Assembly (NCBI RefSeq): GCF_947179165.1
Contig: NC_077237.1
Span: 57,370,023-57,434,022, forward strand
Length of the DNA stretch: 64,000 bases
Source: Solanum dulcamara
Lineage: Eukaryota; Streptophyta; Magnoliopsida; Solanales; Solanaceae
Reading direction: 5' to 3'
Shown here: positions 33,993-44,744 of the stretch, piece after piece
Layout of the letters: the number at the start of each line of letters is the position of its first letter
Numbering within the stretch: position 1 is the stretch's first letter
The notes under the pieces: model-generated
Told to the model about the DNA's origin: nothing
What the model saw: only the letters and a program-made list of their open reading frames with translations
The model's database searches: none
Program-made: the position numbers and the translations under genes

Positions 33993-35070
33993 AGAAAATA
34001 GAAAAATGACCCCCAATCTATTGCCGAATTTCCAACTACACACTTATACTTCGCGAGAGTCCTATTACCCCTTGGACTATTTTAAAGTGAAATTAATTAC
34101 ACCCTAAAATGTCACTACACGTCACGTGACTTGTGATGAAATACACGTGTATTTCACCAATTAATAATTTTTTTAATTTTTTTCCTCCTCCTTTCTTCCT
34201 CAATCATTTCTTCAACCCTAATCACAATAAAACACCATTTTACCTCAAAAATTATTTATGTCTCCAATAATTTATAAGAATAATGTTCCCAATCAAATCT
34301 TTCATTCAATAAATTCAACAATATTTTCATATTCTTTTATAATTTGTTTGATTTCTTTTTAAAAAAACTATAGATACACATCAAATGGGTCATGGAAATT
34401 CGAGACCAATTTGTAACACCAATTTGAGAAACTCCTCTCTCTTCCCCATTCTTTCTCTCTCTAAAATTTTCTTGAATAATTTATAATTTGAGTTTTTGAT
34501 GTTGATTTTTCATAGGTTTTAGGAGAAAATGAAGGATCCATCTTTAAAAAATGTAGAAGAATTTTTTTTTTCAGTTCCTTCTAATAATTTCGAAAAGAAA
34601 AATACAATTACATCTCTTTGATTTTGTTACTCTTGAGTGCATGACTTAAAAAAATAAATCAATTAATGGATATGTTTTTTAAAATTAAATTTCATTTGTT
34701 ATATGTGTACTAAACAAGTCTATTGAAAAATTATTTGTTCATAAAATGCATTAATTGTTGATAATTTTTATACCAAACATCCATTGATTAAGCTTCAATA
34801 ATTATAATGATCAAGAAGGTATAGTAGTATAGATAAGTAACAAGTGGTAAAGAGAAAGAAAAAGGAAAAGAGAAAAAAATAAAAAGATAAAATAAAATAG
34901 GCAACTCACTCTCTGAAAGAGAGCGAAATACACTCTCTATGCCAACTCAGTACTTAAGGAGTTATTTATTCCATCTAAAAGTAGTTCGGGGGGGTAATAG
35001 GACCCCCCCGTAAAGTATAAGTGTAGTAAAAAATCCGACAATAAGTTGGGGACTCATTTGGCTATTTTTT
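33993..35070. mobile_element. Non-autonomous DNA element with about 100-bp terminal inverted repeats
   Basis: Left end GAAAATAGAAAAATGACCCC... and right end, reverse-complemented, AAAAAATAGCCAAATGAGTCC... form long imperfect inverted repeats. They share CCCCAAYYTATTGYCGRATTT, ACTTATACTTYRCG and GTCCTATTACCCC in the same order (33993-34090 against about 34972-35070). The roughly 880-bp middle is AT-rich and non-coding. Long TIRs with no transposase suggest a Mutator-like MITE, but no clear target-site duplication could be defined, so the superfamily is open. It sits in the 3' internal region of G. Confidence 0.6.
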
Positions 35071-35437
35071 CAAAAATGTAAACAAAGAAACTATCAAACG
35101 AAATAACAAAAACTAATAAAGTAAAAAGCAAAAATTACTAATCCATCACAATCAATATTAAAAGCCTGACAAGGGAACATCATCTATATAATCATCAAGT
35201 CCCGGAAAGAGCCAAAAAATCCATAACAAGTCCTGTAAGGACAACATAAAAATAATCAACGCAAGCAATGACAATCCAGAATCACAAATCCCAACATCGA
35301 CTATACAAAACAAAGGACCCTAATTGAAGCACCCCCAATTGAAAATATTATTGTGTCCTCACAATACAAACATCAAACAAAGAACACGAGGGTCTCCCTA
35401 AGATGTCTCAAACATAATTGGAGTTACTGGGGCTCGG
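35071..35437 (-). other. Internal sequence of element G between the TIR element and H
   Basis: About 370 bp of AT-rich G interior with no recognisable coding. It ends in CTCGG (35433-35437), the left copy of the H target-site duplication. Its continuation resumes at 49220. Confidence 0.5.
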
Positions 35438-38286
35438 TGTTATATTTTGTGTTTTTGCACATTGGACTATCCATAAAATAATGGACATAAATTCAAGGAC
35501 TTTTAATTTTAAATTTTAAAATGACATGATTCTTTTGTAAATGACAAGTTATATGGATAATATATATGAAGTTAAAGACAACTCAAGAAGAACCCTTGAG
35601 ACAAATCAAAGTGGAAGCCATCAAAAATATTTTTTTAAGTCATATTTTCGGGTGATTTGACTTCGGGAGGCCATAACCCCTTTAGCATTTGGGAATTTCT
35701 GAAAACTCTCAAAATGAAAGTTGTATACAATTGAAATATATTTCCTACCATAGACTGTTCATCTGGAGATGACATCGGTATAAGGATATATGGATTTTTT
35801 AAGGCAGAAGGGTCGAGCTGAACTGTGGATTCGGCCCAACCGTATTCTAACTCGGGTCAGGCCCAATACCCATGACATTTAGGGAAAGTTTTCAGGTTTC
35901 TCCTTCATTTTTCAGACCAAAATATCCAGAAATTTCCAGAGAGAGAGAGGAGAATCTTAGAGAGAAACACCAATTTTGACCAAAATCTGAGCCCCGAATC
36001 CCGAAGCTCATGAAGAGAAAAGTGTTGTACGTCTTATTGCCTTTGATTTGAGCTAAAAATCATCCAATAAAGAGAGTTTTAATGTGGTTGCTGCATACTT
36101 AAGGTAATATTAAATTCCCTTTTTAATTTTTAATTGGTTTATTTAGAGTTTTAACGGATTAGAACAGAGAAAATAACGTTATAAACTTGTTTGTTATTTT
36201 GTTGAGATTTATGGATTAAGGGGATGTTTTAGGTGTATTAAATGGATGGAATTAGATGAGTTATGATGTATAATAATTATTGATACTGTTTTTGATGTTG
36301 TTGATGAGTTGTTGTTCTTGAATTTTGAAGAATAAAGTGCATGAAGATATTGTAAATATTTTGGAGCTGTTTGGTATGATATTTGTGGCTGTTTTGTAAT
36401 GATATTTTAGGGAATGTTTCGTAGTTGTTACGAATTGTTTTGTGGGATAGAATATCAGAGGATTGTCTTTAGTAGTTGTTGTTGTTATACTATGGATATA
36501 CGGAAATAAAGAAGTGAATACAAGCATTGACATCTAAATGTATATTGAGCTATTTTGGAAGTAACTTATGGATGGATTTAATTCTATATTTATATCGAAT
36601 TGTTGTTGTTGATATTTTAATTAGTGTTTGGCTAAATTGGAATTTCAAGGATTATTACATTTGCAGGGTAATTCTGCTCGAATTTTGTTTTCATTTGTAC
36701 TTGGATTAGTTACTAGGTGATGTGGCTATCTAATTATGGCGTATGTAATCTTAATTTTAGACCCATGAGCTCGAGAAGTAGATGTTGTACATTTAGATAG
36801 ATTTCAAGGTATGTAAAGTTATCTCTTCTTTCTTTTGGAATTTCTTAGATTTAAGTAATGAATGATACGAGCTTGGGGTAATTATATTCATAGATTCAGC
36901 GTGTAATTCACGATCCCTATTTATTCCCGATGTGATTGATTTATTGCCCCTCGAGTCTCTATACATTGGATAGTTGCTTGTGTATAAAGTCCCTATTTTT
37001 ATAGGCTTTATCATGATTAGTGTCCTTAAACTTACAGTAGTTGTTCGCATTATCTTGTTCCCTTATCCACATCCAGGTCCGTGATGCGGACTTGTCGTGG
37101 ACCACACTGCCTCGTATATTAAATTCAAGCTTTAATTTTTGTCACTACATGTCAAAGGTCCACGATGCGGACTTGTTGTGGACCATACTGCCTCATGCTT
37201 GAATTCTTGATTTCGCTTGGATTATTCTTCATGGCCAGGTACGCAACTCAGACCTGTCGCAGACTACACTGTCTTGGCCAATAAATTCCATACTTTAGGC
37301 ATTCGAGTGTTACGTATTCTACTTAGGCTATTGAGTCTCGGATAATGATCTATTTGTACACGATTTCTAATCATACCCTATTCATGCATATTATTATTGT
37401 ATTATTCACCAAATCCCTTACTAGAGGGATGGGTATGGTATATGATGATACAATGTTATGATGATATTATTATGGCAATGAATCCCATAATGGGCCGGGT
37501 ACAGTATATGTGTTCATGACTTTATTCACCGAGTCCCTTACTAGAGGGCCGGGTATGGTATATGTATATGTATATAATGATATGATAATATAATTGTCAC
37601 ACCGAGTCCCATAATGGGCTGGGTACAGTATATGATGATGATATGCATGATTTCATTTCATAAGATGCAAGTACACTGATTTATTGATTACCATACTTGT
37701 CTCCTAGACTCTCTACTTCAGTTATGACCTTTCTTATTATATTTCATGCTTTACATACTCAGTACATATCTTGTATTGACCCTCTTTCCTCGGGGGGCTG
37801 AGTTTCCATGCCCGTAGGTATAGGTACTAGCTTCAGTGATCCGCTAGCCTAGGATTCCTATTCAGCTATCTTGGGGTGCTCCTTTGTCTCAGAGCCTAGA
37901 CTTTTGGTATAGAACCCTTTTTGATGTATATATATGTTTATTCAGGGGTACAGCGGTGCCTGTCCTGCCATATGATATTGTTGATACTCTTAGCAGTCTG
38001 TAGACATATGTGTGGGTTGTGTGTAAGTTTTGTTCAGCTGTGCCTATACAATGGGCTATGGATGTTTTGATATGTAATGGCATCCTTGTCGGCTTGCATA
38101 TGATTTGATTAGTTATGAATCCTGAGATAGTTTATTTATATACATGTATAATTATGTTATGAACCTTTTGAGTTCTTTTGTAAGTTTGCATATTGTTCAT
38201 AGAACCAGTTTAACTATATCTAATAGGTATATATATGAGTGTCCAGTTTGGGCACTAGTCACGGCCTACGGGGTTGGGTCATGAAA
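35438..38286 (+). repeat. 5' LTR of H
   Basis: 2.85 kb, TGTTATATTTTG to GGGTTGGGTCATGAAA. It matches the 3' LTR from its first bases (GTGTTTTTGCACATTGGACTAT in both). Inside are three 81-bp repeats (37075-37310) and a run of CCGAGTCCC...GGGCCGG hairpin units (about 37400-37640). The TATA position seen in the 3' LTR is mutated here (CATTTAGGG). No coding potential. Confidence 0.9.
37075..37310 (+). repeat. Three 81-bp tandem repeats in the 5' LTR of H
   Basis: AGGTCC/AGGTAC words begin at 37075, 37156 and 37237, exactly 81 bp apart. Each is followed by GATGCGGACTTGT-like text and a TGGACCA/CAGACTA half-palindrome. The 3' LTR has one unit at about 48160-48225. Confidence 0.85.
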
Positions 38287-38290
38287 AAAG

Positions 38291-38302
38291 TAGTATCAGA
38301 GC
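38291..38302 (+). other. Primer-binding site of H
   Basis: TAGTATCAGAGC differs by one base from the initiator tRNA-Met primer site TGGTATCAGAGC, five bases after the LTR. Confidence 0.8.
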
Positions 38303-38490
38303 ACTTCATTCTCAGAGTGTCTACATGCCGTGTCTAGTAGAGTCTTGTTTATAAGTGTTTTGTGCACCACATCTATAAATAGGAAGCTACAGGACATTTA
38401 GGATGTTGTCTTTCTTTCTTACTCTAGATTGTGCGATAGGGCTATGTTATTAGGAAAATCCCTTACTAAAAGATTATTATGTTTACAGCT

Positions 38491-39950
38491 ATGCCTCCAA
38501 ATAAAAAGACAGCTGCCCAGAATGGCAAATCAGTAGCTAGAGAGACTAGTCATACTCAGAGAGTTACTAGGGCCCGTGCCAGTCTATGCCCGAGATTATA
38601 CTTCAGTCAGCGAGCTCTGCTATACCACCTCCAAAGGAGCTTAAAGCAGCGGTAGCTGCATATCAGGGGGTGGCTCCACTGCCAACTCTTGAGGCCCTAG
38701 TACCTGAGCCTCCAGCTCCCCAGCCAGGGGCAGAGGTCCATTAGAGACTCAGTTCAATTACTGACCAAGTTAATGGCAGGGCAGGTTCGCAAGCATGGGT
38801 AGGAGTTGATTATGCATATAGATATGATAGTTTAAAGGTTTGTGACTTCTTAACTTGTAACCCCCCTAGAGTTCTATGGGTCGAGACTCGCGGATGACCC
38901 ATATGCATTTATCTGACAGATGTAGTGTACGTTGAGGATAATTAGGACTTCTTAGACTGAGTATGTTGAGTTGGCTTCATATCAGCTACATGATGTAGCC
39001 GTTAATTGGTATAAATCCTGGGAGTTGTTTAGGGGTGAAGGTGCTCCTCTAGCGGTATGGAATGAGTTTGTGGAAGTCTTTCTTGGCCACTTTCTACCTC
39101 CGGAGATGAGATGATCCAGAGTTGATAGATTCTTATATTTGAGGTAGAATGACAGGAGTGTTCAAGATTATAGCCTTGAGTTTGATTCGTTGGTGAGATA
39201 TGCGCCCACTATTATAGATGATATGGCTGATAGAATGCAATATTATATGATAGGGATGGATCGTTATTTGATTGATAGATGTATGGCAATGGCTTCTCAT
39301 CCAGGTATGGATATTGCTAGGGTACAAGCATATGCGAAGAGGGTAGAGGATTAGCACAGAGGGTGTCAGCCTGATAGAGATCATAATAGAGGCCAACATA
39401 AGAGAGATAGAGCATAAGAGAGATAGATCAGCTGGTTATTTTGGTAAATTTCGAGGAGGACAACCTCAGTAGTATAGTACATATCCTTCTTAGTTAGCCC
39501 AGAGTGCACCCCCATAGTTTGTACGTAGGAGATTCGATAGCACAGGGTATTTAGGGGCCAGCCAGAGCTCCAGGGTTTTAGGTTCACAAATCAACAGGGG
39601 TTTACGCCAGTCGAGGCCACCTTAGCCTCGATGTTCTCTTTGTGGTAGGCCCCATTTTGGAGAATGCCATTTTTCTATAGGTGCTTGATTTACTTTCGGT
39701 CATCAAGGCCATATTATGAGGAAATGTCCATTCAGGGTAGTCCAGGTGGTGCAGCACAACCTACTTGGTCAGTTGCTAGTTCTTCTTCTTCGATGGCTAT
39801 ATGCCCTATGGGGTAGGGTATTCATACATCAGCAGGCCGTGGTAGAGGTCGTGGTGGAGCTTCTAGTTCTAGCAATCCCTCAAATCGGATATATACATTA
39901 AATAGTAGACAGGATCAGGAGGTGTCACCAAATATGGTTACAGGTATATT
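38491..39950 (+). pseudogene. gag of element H
   Basis: ATG at 38491 opens MPPNKKTAAQNGKSVARETS, the usual basic gag start, about 190 bp after the primer site. The capsid core follows in shifting frames: PLEFYGSRLADDPYAFI (38865), YVELASYQLHDVAVNWYKSWE (38965-39025), WNEFVEVFLGHFLPPEMR (39060) and VQDYSLEFDSLVRYAPTI (39163). The nucleocapsid part has CSLCGRPHFGEC and then FTFGHQGHIMRKCP (39630-39725), the CCHC zinc knuckle with degraded Cys positions, followed by a Gly/Arg/Ser-rich linker (AGRGRGRGGASSSS). Many stops interrupt it. Gag would form the virus-like particle in the cytoplasm. Confidence 0.9.
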
Positions 39951-40430
39951 ATCGATTTTTTTCTCAGGACGTATATGCATTGATAGATCCATGCTCCACC
40001 TTATCATATATATCTCCCTTTGTTGCTAATAGAATTGGAATAAAACCTGAATTGATAGAACCATTTGAGGTAGCTACACTAGTAGGAGATTCTGTTATAG
40101 CCAAGCAAGTATATAGAGATTGTTCGATGATTATATATAGTCGTCATACCAAGGAAGATTTTATAGAGTTATATATGACCGAATTTTGATGTTATCATGG
40201 GTATGGATTAGTTAGGTTCTTGTTATGCTAACGTTGATTATAGAGACAAAATAGTTTGGTTTCAGTTCCTAGGAGAACTAATTATAGAGTGGCTGGGGAA
40301 TACGGCATCGCCGAGAGGTAAATTTATTTCATACCTCAAGGCAAGGAAGATGGTTAGGAAGGGGTATATTTATCATCTGGTTCATGTGCATAACTTGGAA
40401 GCAGAAGTACCGACTCTTCATTCACTTCCA
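39951..40430 (+). pseudogene. Protease domain of element H
   Basis: Retropepsin-like region. ALIDPCSTLSYISPFVANRIG at 39971 corresponds to the active-site loop; the family usually has D-P-G-S/A-T here, and Cys replaces the Gly. The flap side (LVGDSVIAKQVYRDC) and ELYMTEF follow in frame to 40189, then frameshifts. The region ends in the pre-RT linker VVNEFLDVFLDKLPGL near 40430-40480. The changed loop and stops indicate loss of function. Confidence 0.85.
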
Positions 40431-41340
40431 GTAGTTAATGAATTTCTAGATGTATTTCTAGATAAACTTCCAGGCCTTTCTCCTAAGCGGGAGATAGATT
40501 TCACCATATAGGTATTGCCAGATACTTAGCCTATATCTATTTCTCCCTACAGAATGGCACCCGCAGAGCTGAAGGAGTTAAAGAGAAACTGAGAGACTTG
40601 TTAGAAAAGGGCTTTATTAGGCCCAACAGATCACCTTGGGGAGCACCGATATTATTCATGAGAAATAAAGATGGGTCACTGGGAATGTGTATTGATTATA
40701 GGCAGCTAAATAAGGTAACAATAAAGAATAGATATCCCCTCCCCAAGATTGATGATTTATTTGACTAGTTGCAGGGTGATAAGTGTTTCTTGAAGATAGA
40801 CCTGTGGTCAGGCTATCATCAGGTATGGGTGAAGGAAGAAGATATCCCAAAGACTGCGTTCAAGACCCGATACGGGCATTATGAGTTTAGGGTGATGTCT
40901 TTTAGGCTGACCAATGATCCAATAATGTTTATGGATGTATGATTCGAGTGTTCAAACCATTCCTAGACCTGCTCGTGATTGTATTTATTAATGACATTCT
41001 GGTATACTCACGATCTGAAGAAGAGCATGATGATCATTTGAGGACGGTACTTGGGGTGCTCCAGCACCAGAAGTTGTATGCTAAGTTCTCTAAATGTGAA
41101 TTCTGGTTGACTTCAGTAGCATTCTTGGGGCATATTATTGAAGCTGATAGTATTTGAGTAGATACACAGAAGATTGAGACCATAAAGACTTGGCCTAGAC
41201 CTACGACACCTATTGAGGTACGTAGTTTTCTAAGACTAGCAGGATATTACAGGAGATTCGTAGAGAATTTTACTTCAATTTTAGTGCCTTTAACAAGGCT
41301 AACTCAAAAAGCAACTACGTTCTAATGGACTGATGCTTGT
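40431..41340 (+). pseudogene. Reverse transcriptase of element H
   Basis: Order of RT motifs: [24 protein letters not shown] (40540), [39 protein letters not shown] (40677-40750; quoted in part), [28 protein letters not shown], then the palm motif as FINDILVYS at about 40984-41010, where the usual FIDDILVYS has its first Asp changed to Asn. The thumb region continues in the open frame 40939-41157 ([24 protein letters not shown]) to [13 protein letters not shown]. The connection to RNase H reads [15 protein letters not shown] near 41230. Several stops are present. Confidence 0.9.
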
Positions 41341-41880
41341 GACCGAAGCCTTCAATTGCTGAAAGATAATTTAACTACAGCCCTAGTTCTAACTCTTCCT
41401 AAGAGACCAGATGGCTATGTTATTTATTATGATGCTTTCGGTGTTGGGCTAGGTTGTGTATTGATGCAACATGGTAGAGTCATAGCCTATGTCTCCCGAC
41501 AACTCATAAAGCATGAAAGAAATTATCATACTCATGATCTAGAGTTAGCAATAGTAATTTATGCTTTGAAAATATGGAGGCATTATCTATATGGTGTGCA
41601 TGCTGATATCAACATAGATCACAAAAGTCTCCAATACATCTTTAAGCAGAAAGAGCTGAATTTGTGGCAGAGAAGCAGACTAGAGTTGCTAAAATATTAT
41701 GATGTTGACATTCTATACTACTCAGGGAAAGAAAATGTTATGGCAGAAGCACTTATTCATAAATCTATGGGTAGCTAGGCAGATGTACAACCAGAATGGA
41801 AGAAGATAGTCTGTGAGATTTGCCAGTTAGCTAAGCTTGGAGTCCGTTTGGCTGATTCTAATGATGCTGGAGTTTCTGTT
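41341..41880 (+). pseudogene. RNase H domain of element H
   Basis: The open frame 41356-41778 holds most of the domain: YVIYYDAFGVGLGCVLMQHG, VIAYVSRQLIKHERNYHTHDLE, LKIWRHYLYGVHADI, IDHKSLQYIFKQKELN and a tail with GKENVMAEAL. The catalytic DAS and TDH motifs are read as DAF and IDH. A stop at 41778 separates it from integrase. It is the longest uninterrupted coding stretch of H. Confidence 0.92.
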
Positions 41881-43373
41881 CGAGGAGTTGTTGAATCCTC
41901 TATCATGGAAGAGGTCAAGCAACGCCAGTATGAGGACCCTGTTCTGGCACAGTATAGGGATGCAACCCTTCAAAAGAAAAGACCCTATTTGAGATCACAC
42001 CTGATAGAGTGCTAAGATATAGGGGCAGACTATATGTACCTGAGATTGCATGGCTATGGTAACAGGTTATGGGAGAGGCACACTATGCCCGATATTCCAT
42101 TCATCTAGGGTCAACAATAATGTATCATGACCTTATATGTTTATACTGGTAGAATGGCATAAAGAAAGACATAGCAGAGTTCGTAGCCTAGTGTCCAAAT
42201 TGCCAATAAGTTAAGATTGGGCATCAAAAACCTAGCGGACTCTTATAGGAGATGGAAATCCCAACTTAGAAATAGGAAGTAATTAATATGGACTTTATTA
42301 TAGGCTTACCTCATACTCCACAGAAGTATGATTCCATATGGGTTATTATAGATAGGCTAAACAAATCAACCCATTTTCTTCCAGTTAGGACTATATATTC
42401 CACTGAGGACTATGCGAGGTTATATATCAAGGAGATAGTAAGACTCCACGGGGTTCCCACATCTATTATCTCAGACAGAGGAACTCAATTTACAGCTAAC
42501 TTCTGGAGATCATTCTAGAATATGGGAACACATGTGAATCTTAGTACAATATTTCACCCTCAGAATGATGGACAGGTTGAACGTACTATTTAGATGCTAG
42601 AAGATATATTGCGGGAGTGTATTATTAACTTTAGAGGTAGCTGGGATGATCACGTTTCACTTATTGAGTTTGCTATAATAATAGCTACCATTCTAGTATC
42701 CAGATGGCACCGTACGAGGCTTTGTATGGAAGGAAGTGTAGGTCACCTATTGGTTGGTTTGATATTGGTGAGACTTAACTAATTGGCCCAAAAATGATTC
42801 AGCAAGTTGTGGATAAAGTGAATCTTATTCAGGAGAGATTATTAGCAGCCAAAAGTCGACAGAAATCATATGCAGATAATCGATGTCGACCTTTAAAGTT
42901 TCAGGTTAATGAGTGGGTGTTCTTGAAGGTGTCACCCATGAAGGGGGTAATGAGATTCGACAAGAAAGGAAAGCTTAGCCCGATCTACATTGACCCTTAT
43001 TAGATTATTCGTAGGGTAGGCTAGGTTGCCTATGAGTTGGACCTACCATCTAATTTAGAAGAAGTACATCCAGTTTTTCACGTGTCAATGCTTTGCAAAT
43101 ATATAGGCGACCCTTGCAGAATATTTCCCATGGATGATGTACAGATAACAGAGAAATTATCCTACGAGGAGCAACCTATCACCATCTTGGATCGTTAGAT
43201 TAGAAGGTTACGAACTAAGGAAGTGCCTTCCTTCAAAGTATTATGGATAAATAAGAATAAAGAAGATATGACCAGGGAAGCCGAAGAGGAGATCAAGAAT
43301 AAATATCCTCACTTTTTCCCTATGCCTACCGATAATCTAAACCTCTCAATTGATTATATTGATTGATAAATGA
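41881..43373 (+). pseudogene. Integrase and C-terminal tail of element H
   Basis: The HHCC zinc-binding region is near 42100-42210 (HLGSTIMYHDL, KKDIAEFVA, CPNCQ). The catalytic core in 42288-42518 has [45 protein letters not shown] and [16 protein letters not shown]; the core Glu lies in QVERTI near 42575. Asp, Asp and Glu are all visible, but in broken frames. The C-terminal part (42794-43003) has LIQERLLAAKSRQKSYADNR and VFLKVSPMKGVMRFDKKGKL. The tail near 43170-43320 has LRTKEVPSFKVLW and reads to about 43373. Stops occur at the ends of each piece. Confidence 0.9.
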
Positions 43374-43461
43374 AACTATATGTTGTAGCAATAAAAGAAA
43401 TTCCCCTAAATTCCTTATAAGACTTTATGAGGATAGTTTAACATTCGAGGATGAATGTTCT

Positions 43462-43475
43462 AAATGAGGGAAGAA
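43462..43475 (+). other. Polypurine tract of H
   Basis: AAATGAGGGAAGAA lies directly before the 3' LTR start TGTTATATTCC, the position and composition expected for the plus-strand primer. Confidence 0.75.
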
Positions 43476-43869
43476 TGTTATATTCCGTGTTTTTGCACAT
43501 TGGACTATTTATGAGCTAATGGACATAAATTCAAGGACTTTTAATTTCGAATTTTAAAATGGAATGATTTGTTTGTAAATGAAAAGTTATATGGATAATA
43601 TATGTAAAGTCAAAGAAAAATCAAGAAGGACCCTTGAGTCAAATCAAAGTGGAAGCCATCAAAAATATTTTTTAAGTCACATTTTTGGGTGATCTGACTT
43701 TGGGAGGCCATAACCTTTTAGCATTTGGGAATTTGTAAAAACTAGCAAAATGAAAAATGTAGACAATTGTAATAGATTTCAAACCATAGGTTCGTGGGTT
43801 TGGAGGTCACATAGGGATAAGGATATATTGACGTTTTAAGTCATAAGGGTCGAGCTGAATAGTAGATTC

Positions 43870-43921
43870 GGCCCAACCCAATTCCAATTCTGGTCAGGCC
43901 CAATACCCACGCTATTTAAGG
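43870..43921 (+). promoter_or_regulatory. Putative core promoter in the H 3' LTR
   Basis: Two GGCCCAA words (43870 and 43898; reverse TTGGGCC, a plant site-II/TCP-type element) precede GCTATTTAAG (43911-43920), a TATA-like box. A GA-rich leader with GAGAATCTTAGAGAG follows. In the 5' LTR the two GGCCCAA words are kept but the TATA is altered. The role is inferred. Confidence 0.4.
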
Positions 43922-44744
43922 AAAGTTTTCATATTTCTCCTTTATTTTTAAGAAACAAATATCCTAAAATTTCTAGAGAGAGAGAGAGAGAGGAGAATCT
44001 TAGAGAGAAACATCAATTTCGACCAAAATCTGAGCCCCGAATCCCGAAGCTCATGAAGAGCAAAGTGTTGTACGTCGTGTTTCCTTCAATTTGAGCTAAA
44101 AATTAGCAAAGAAGTGTTAATGTGGTTGCTTCATACTTAAGATAATATAAAAGTCCCTTTTTCATTGTTAACAAGTTTATTTAGAGTTTTAACAGATTAG
44201 AATGGAGAAAATAGTGTTATAAACTTGTTTATTATTTTGTTGAGATTTATGGATTAAGGGTTGTTTTAGGCAGATTAAACGTATTGAATTAGCTGATTTA
44301 TGATGTATAATGATTGTTGATATTGTTTTTGATATTTTTGATGAGTTGTTGTTCTTGAATTTTAAAAAATAAAGTGTACGAAGATATTGTATATATTTTG
44401 GAGTTGTTTGGTATGATATTTGTGGTTGTATTTCAATAATGTTTTGGAGACTGTTTTGTGGTTGTTACAAACTATTTTTTGGGATGAAATATCGGAGGAT
44501 TGGCTATAGTTGTTGTTGTTGTTATACTATGGATATACGAAAATAAAGAAATGAATACAAGCATTGACATCCTAATGTATATTGGGCTATTTTGGAAGTA
44601 ACTTAAGGATGGATTTAATTCTATACTAATAAGGAATTGTTGGTATTGTTGTTTTTGATATTTTAATTGGTGTTTGGCTAAATTGGAATTTTGAGGATTA
44701 TTACGTTTGTAGGGTAAATGCTGCCTAAATTTTGATAAGTTTCA

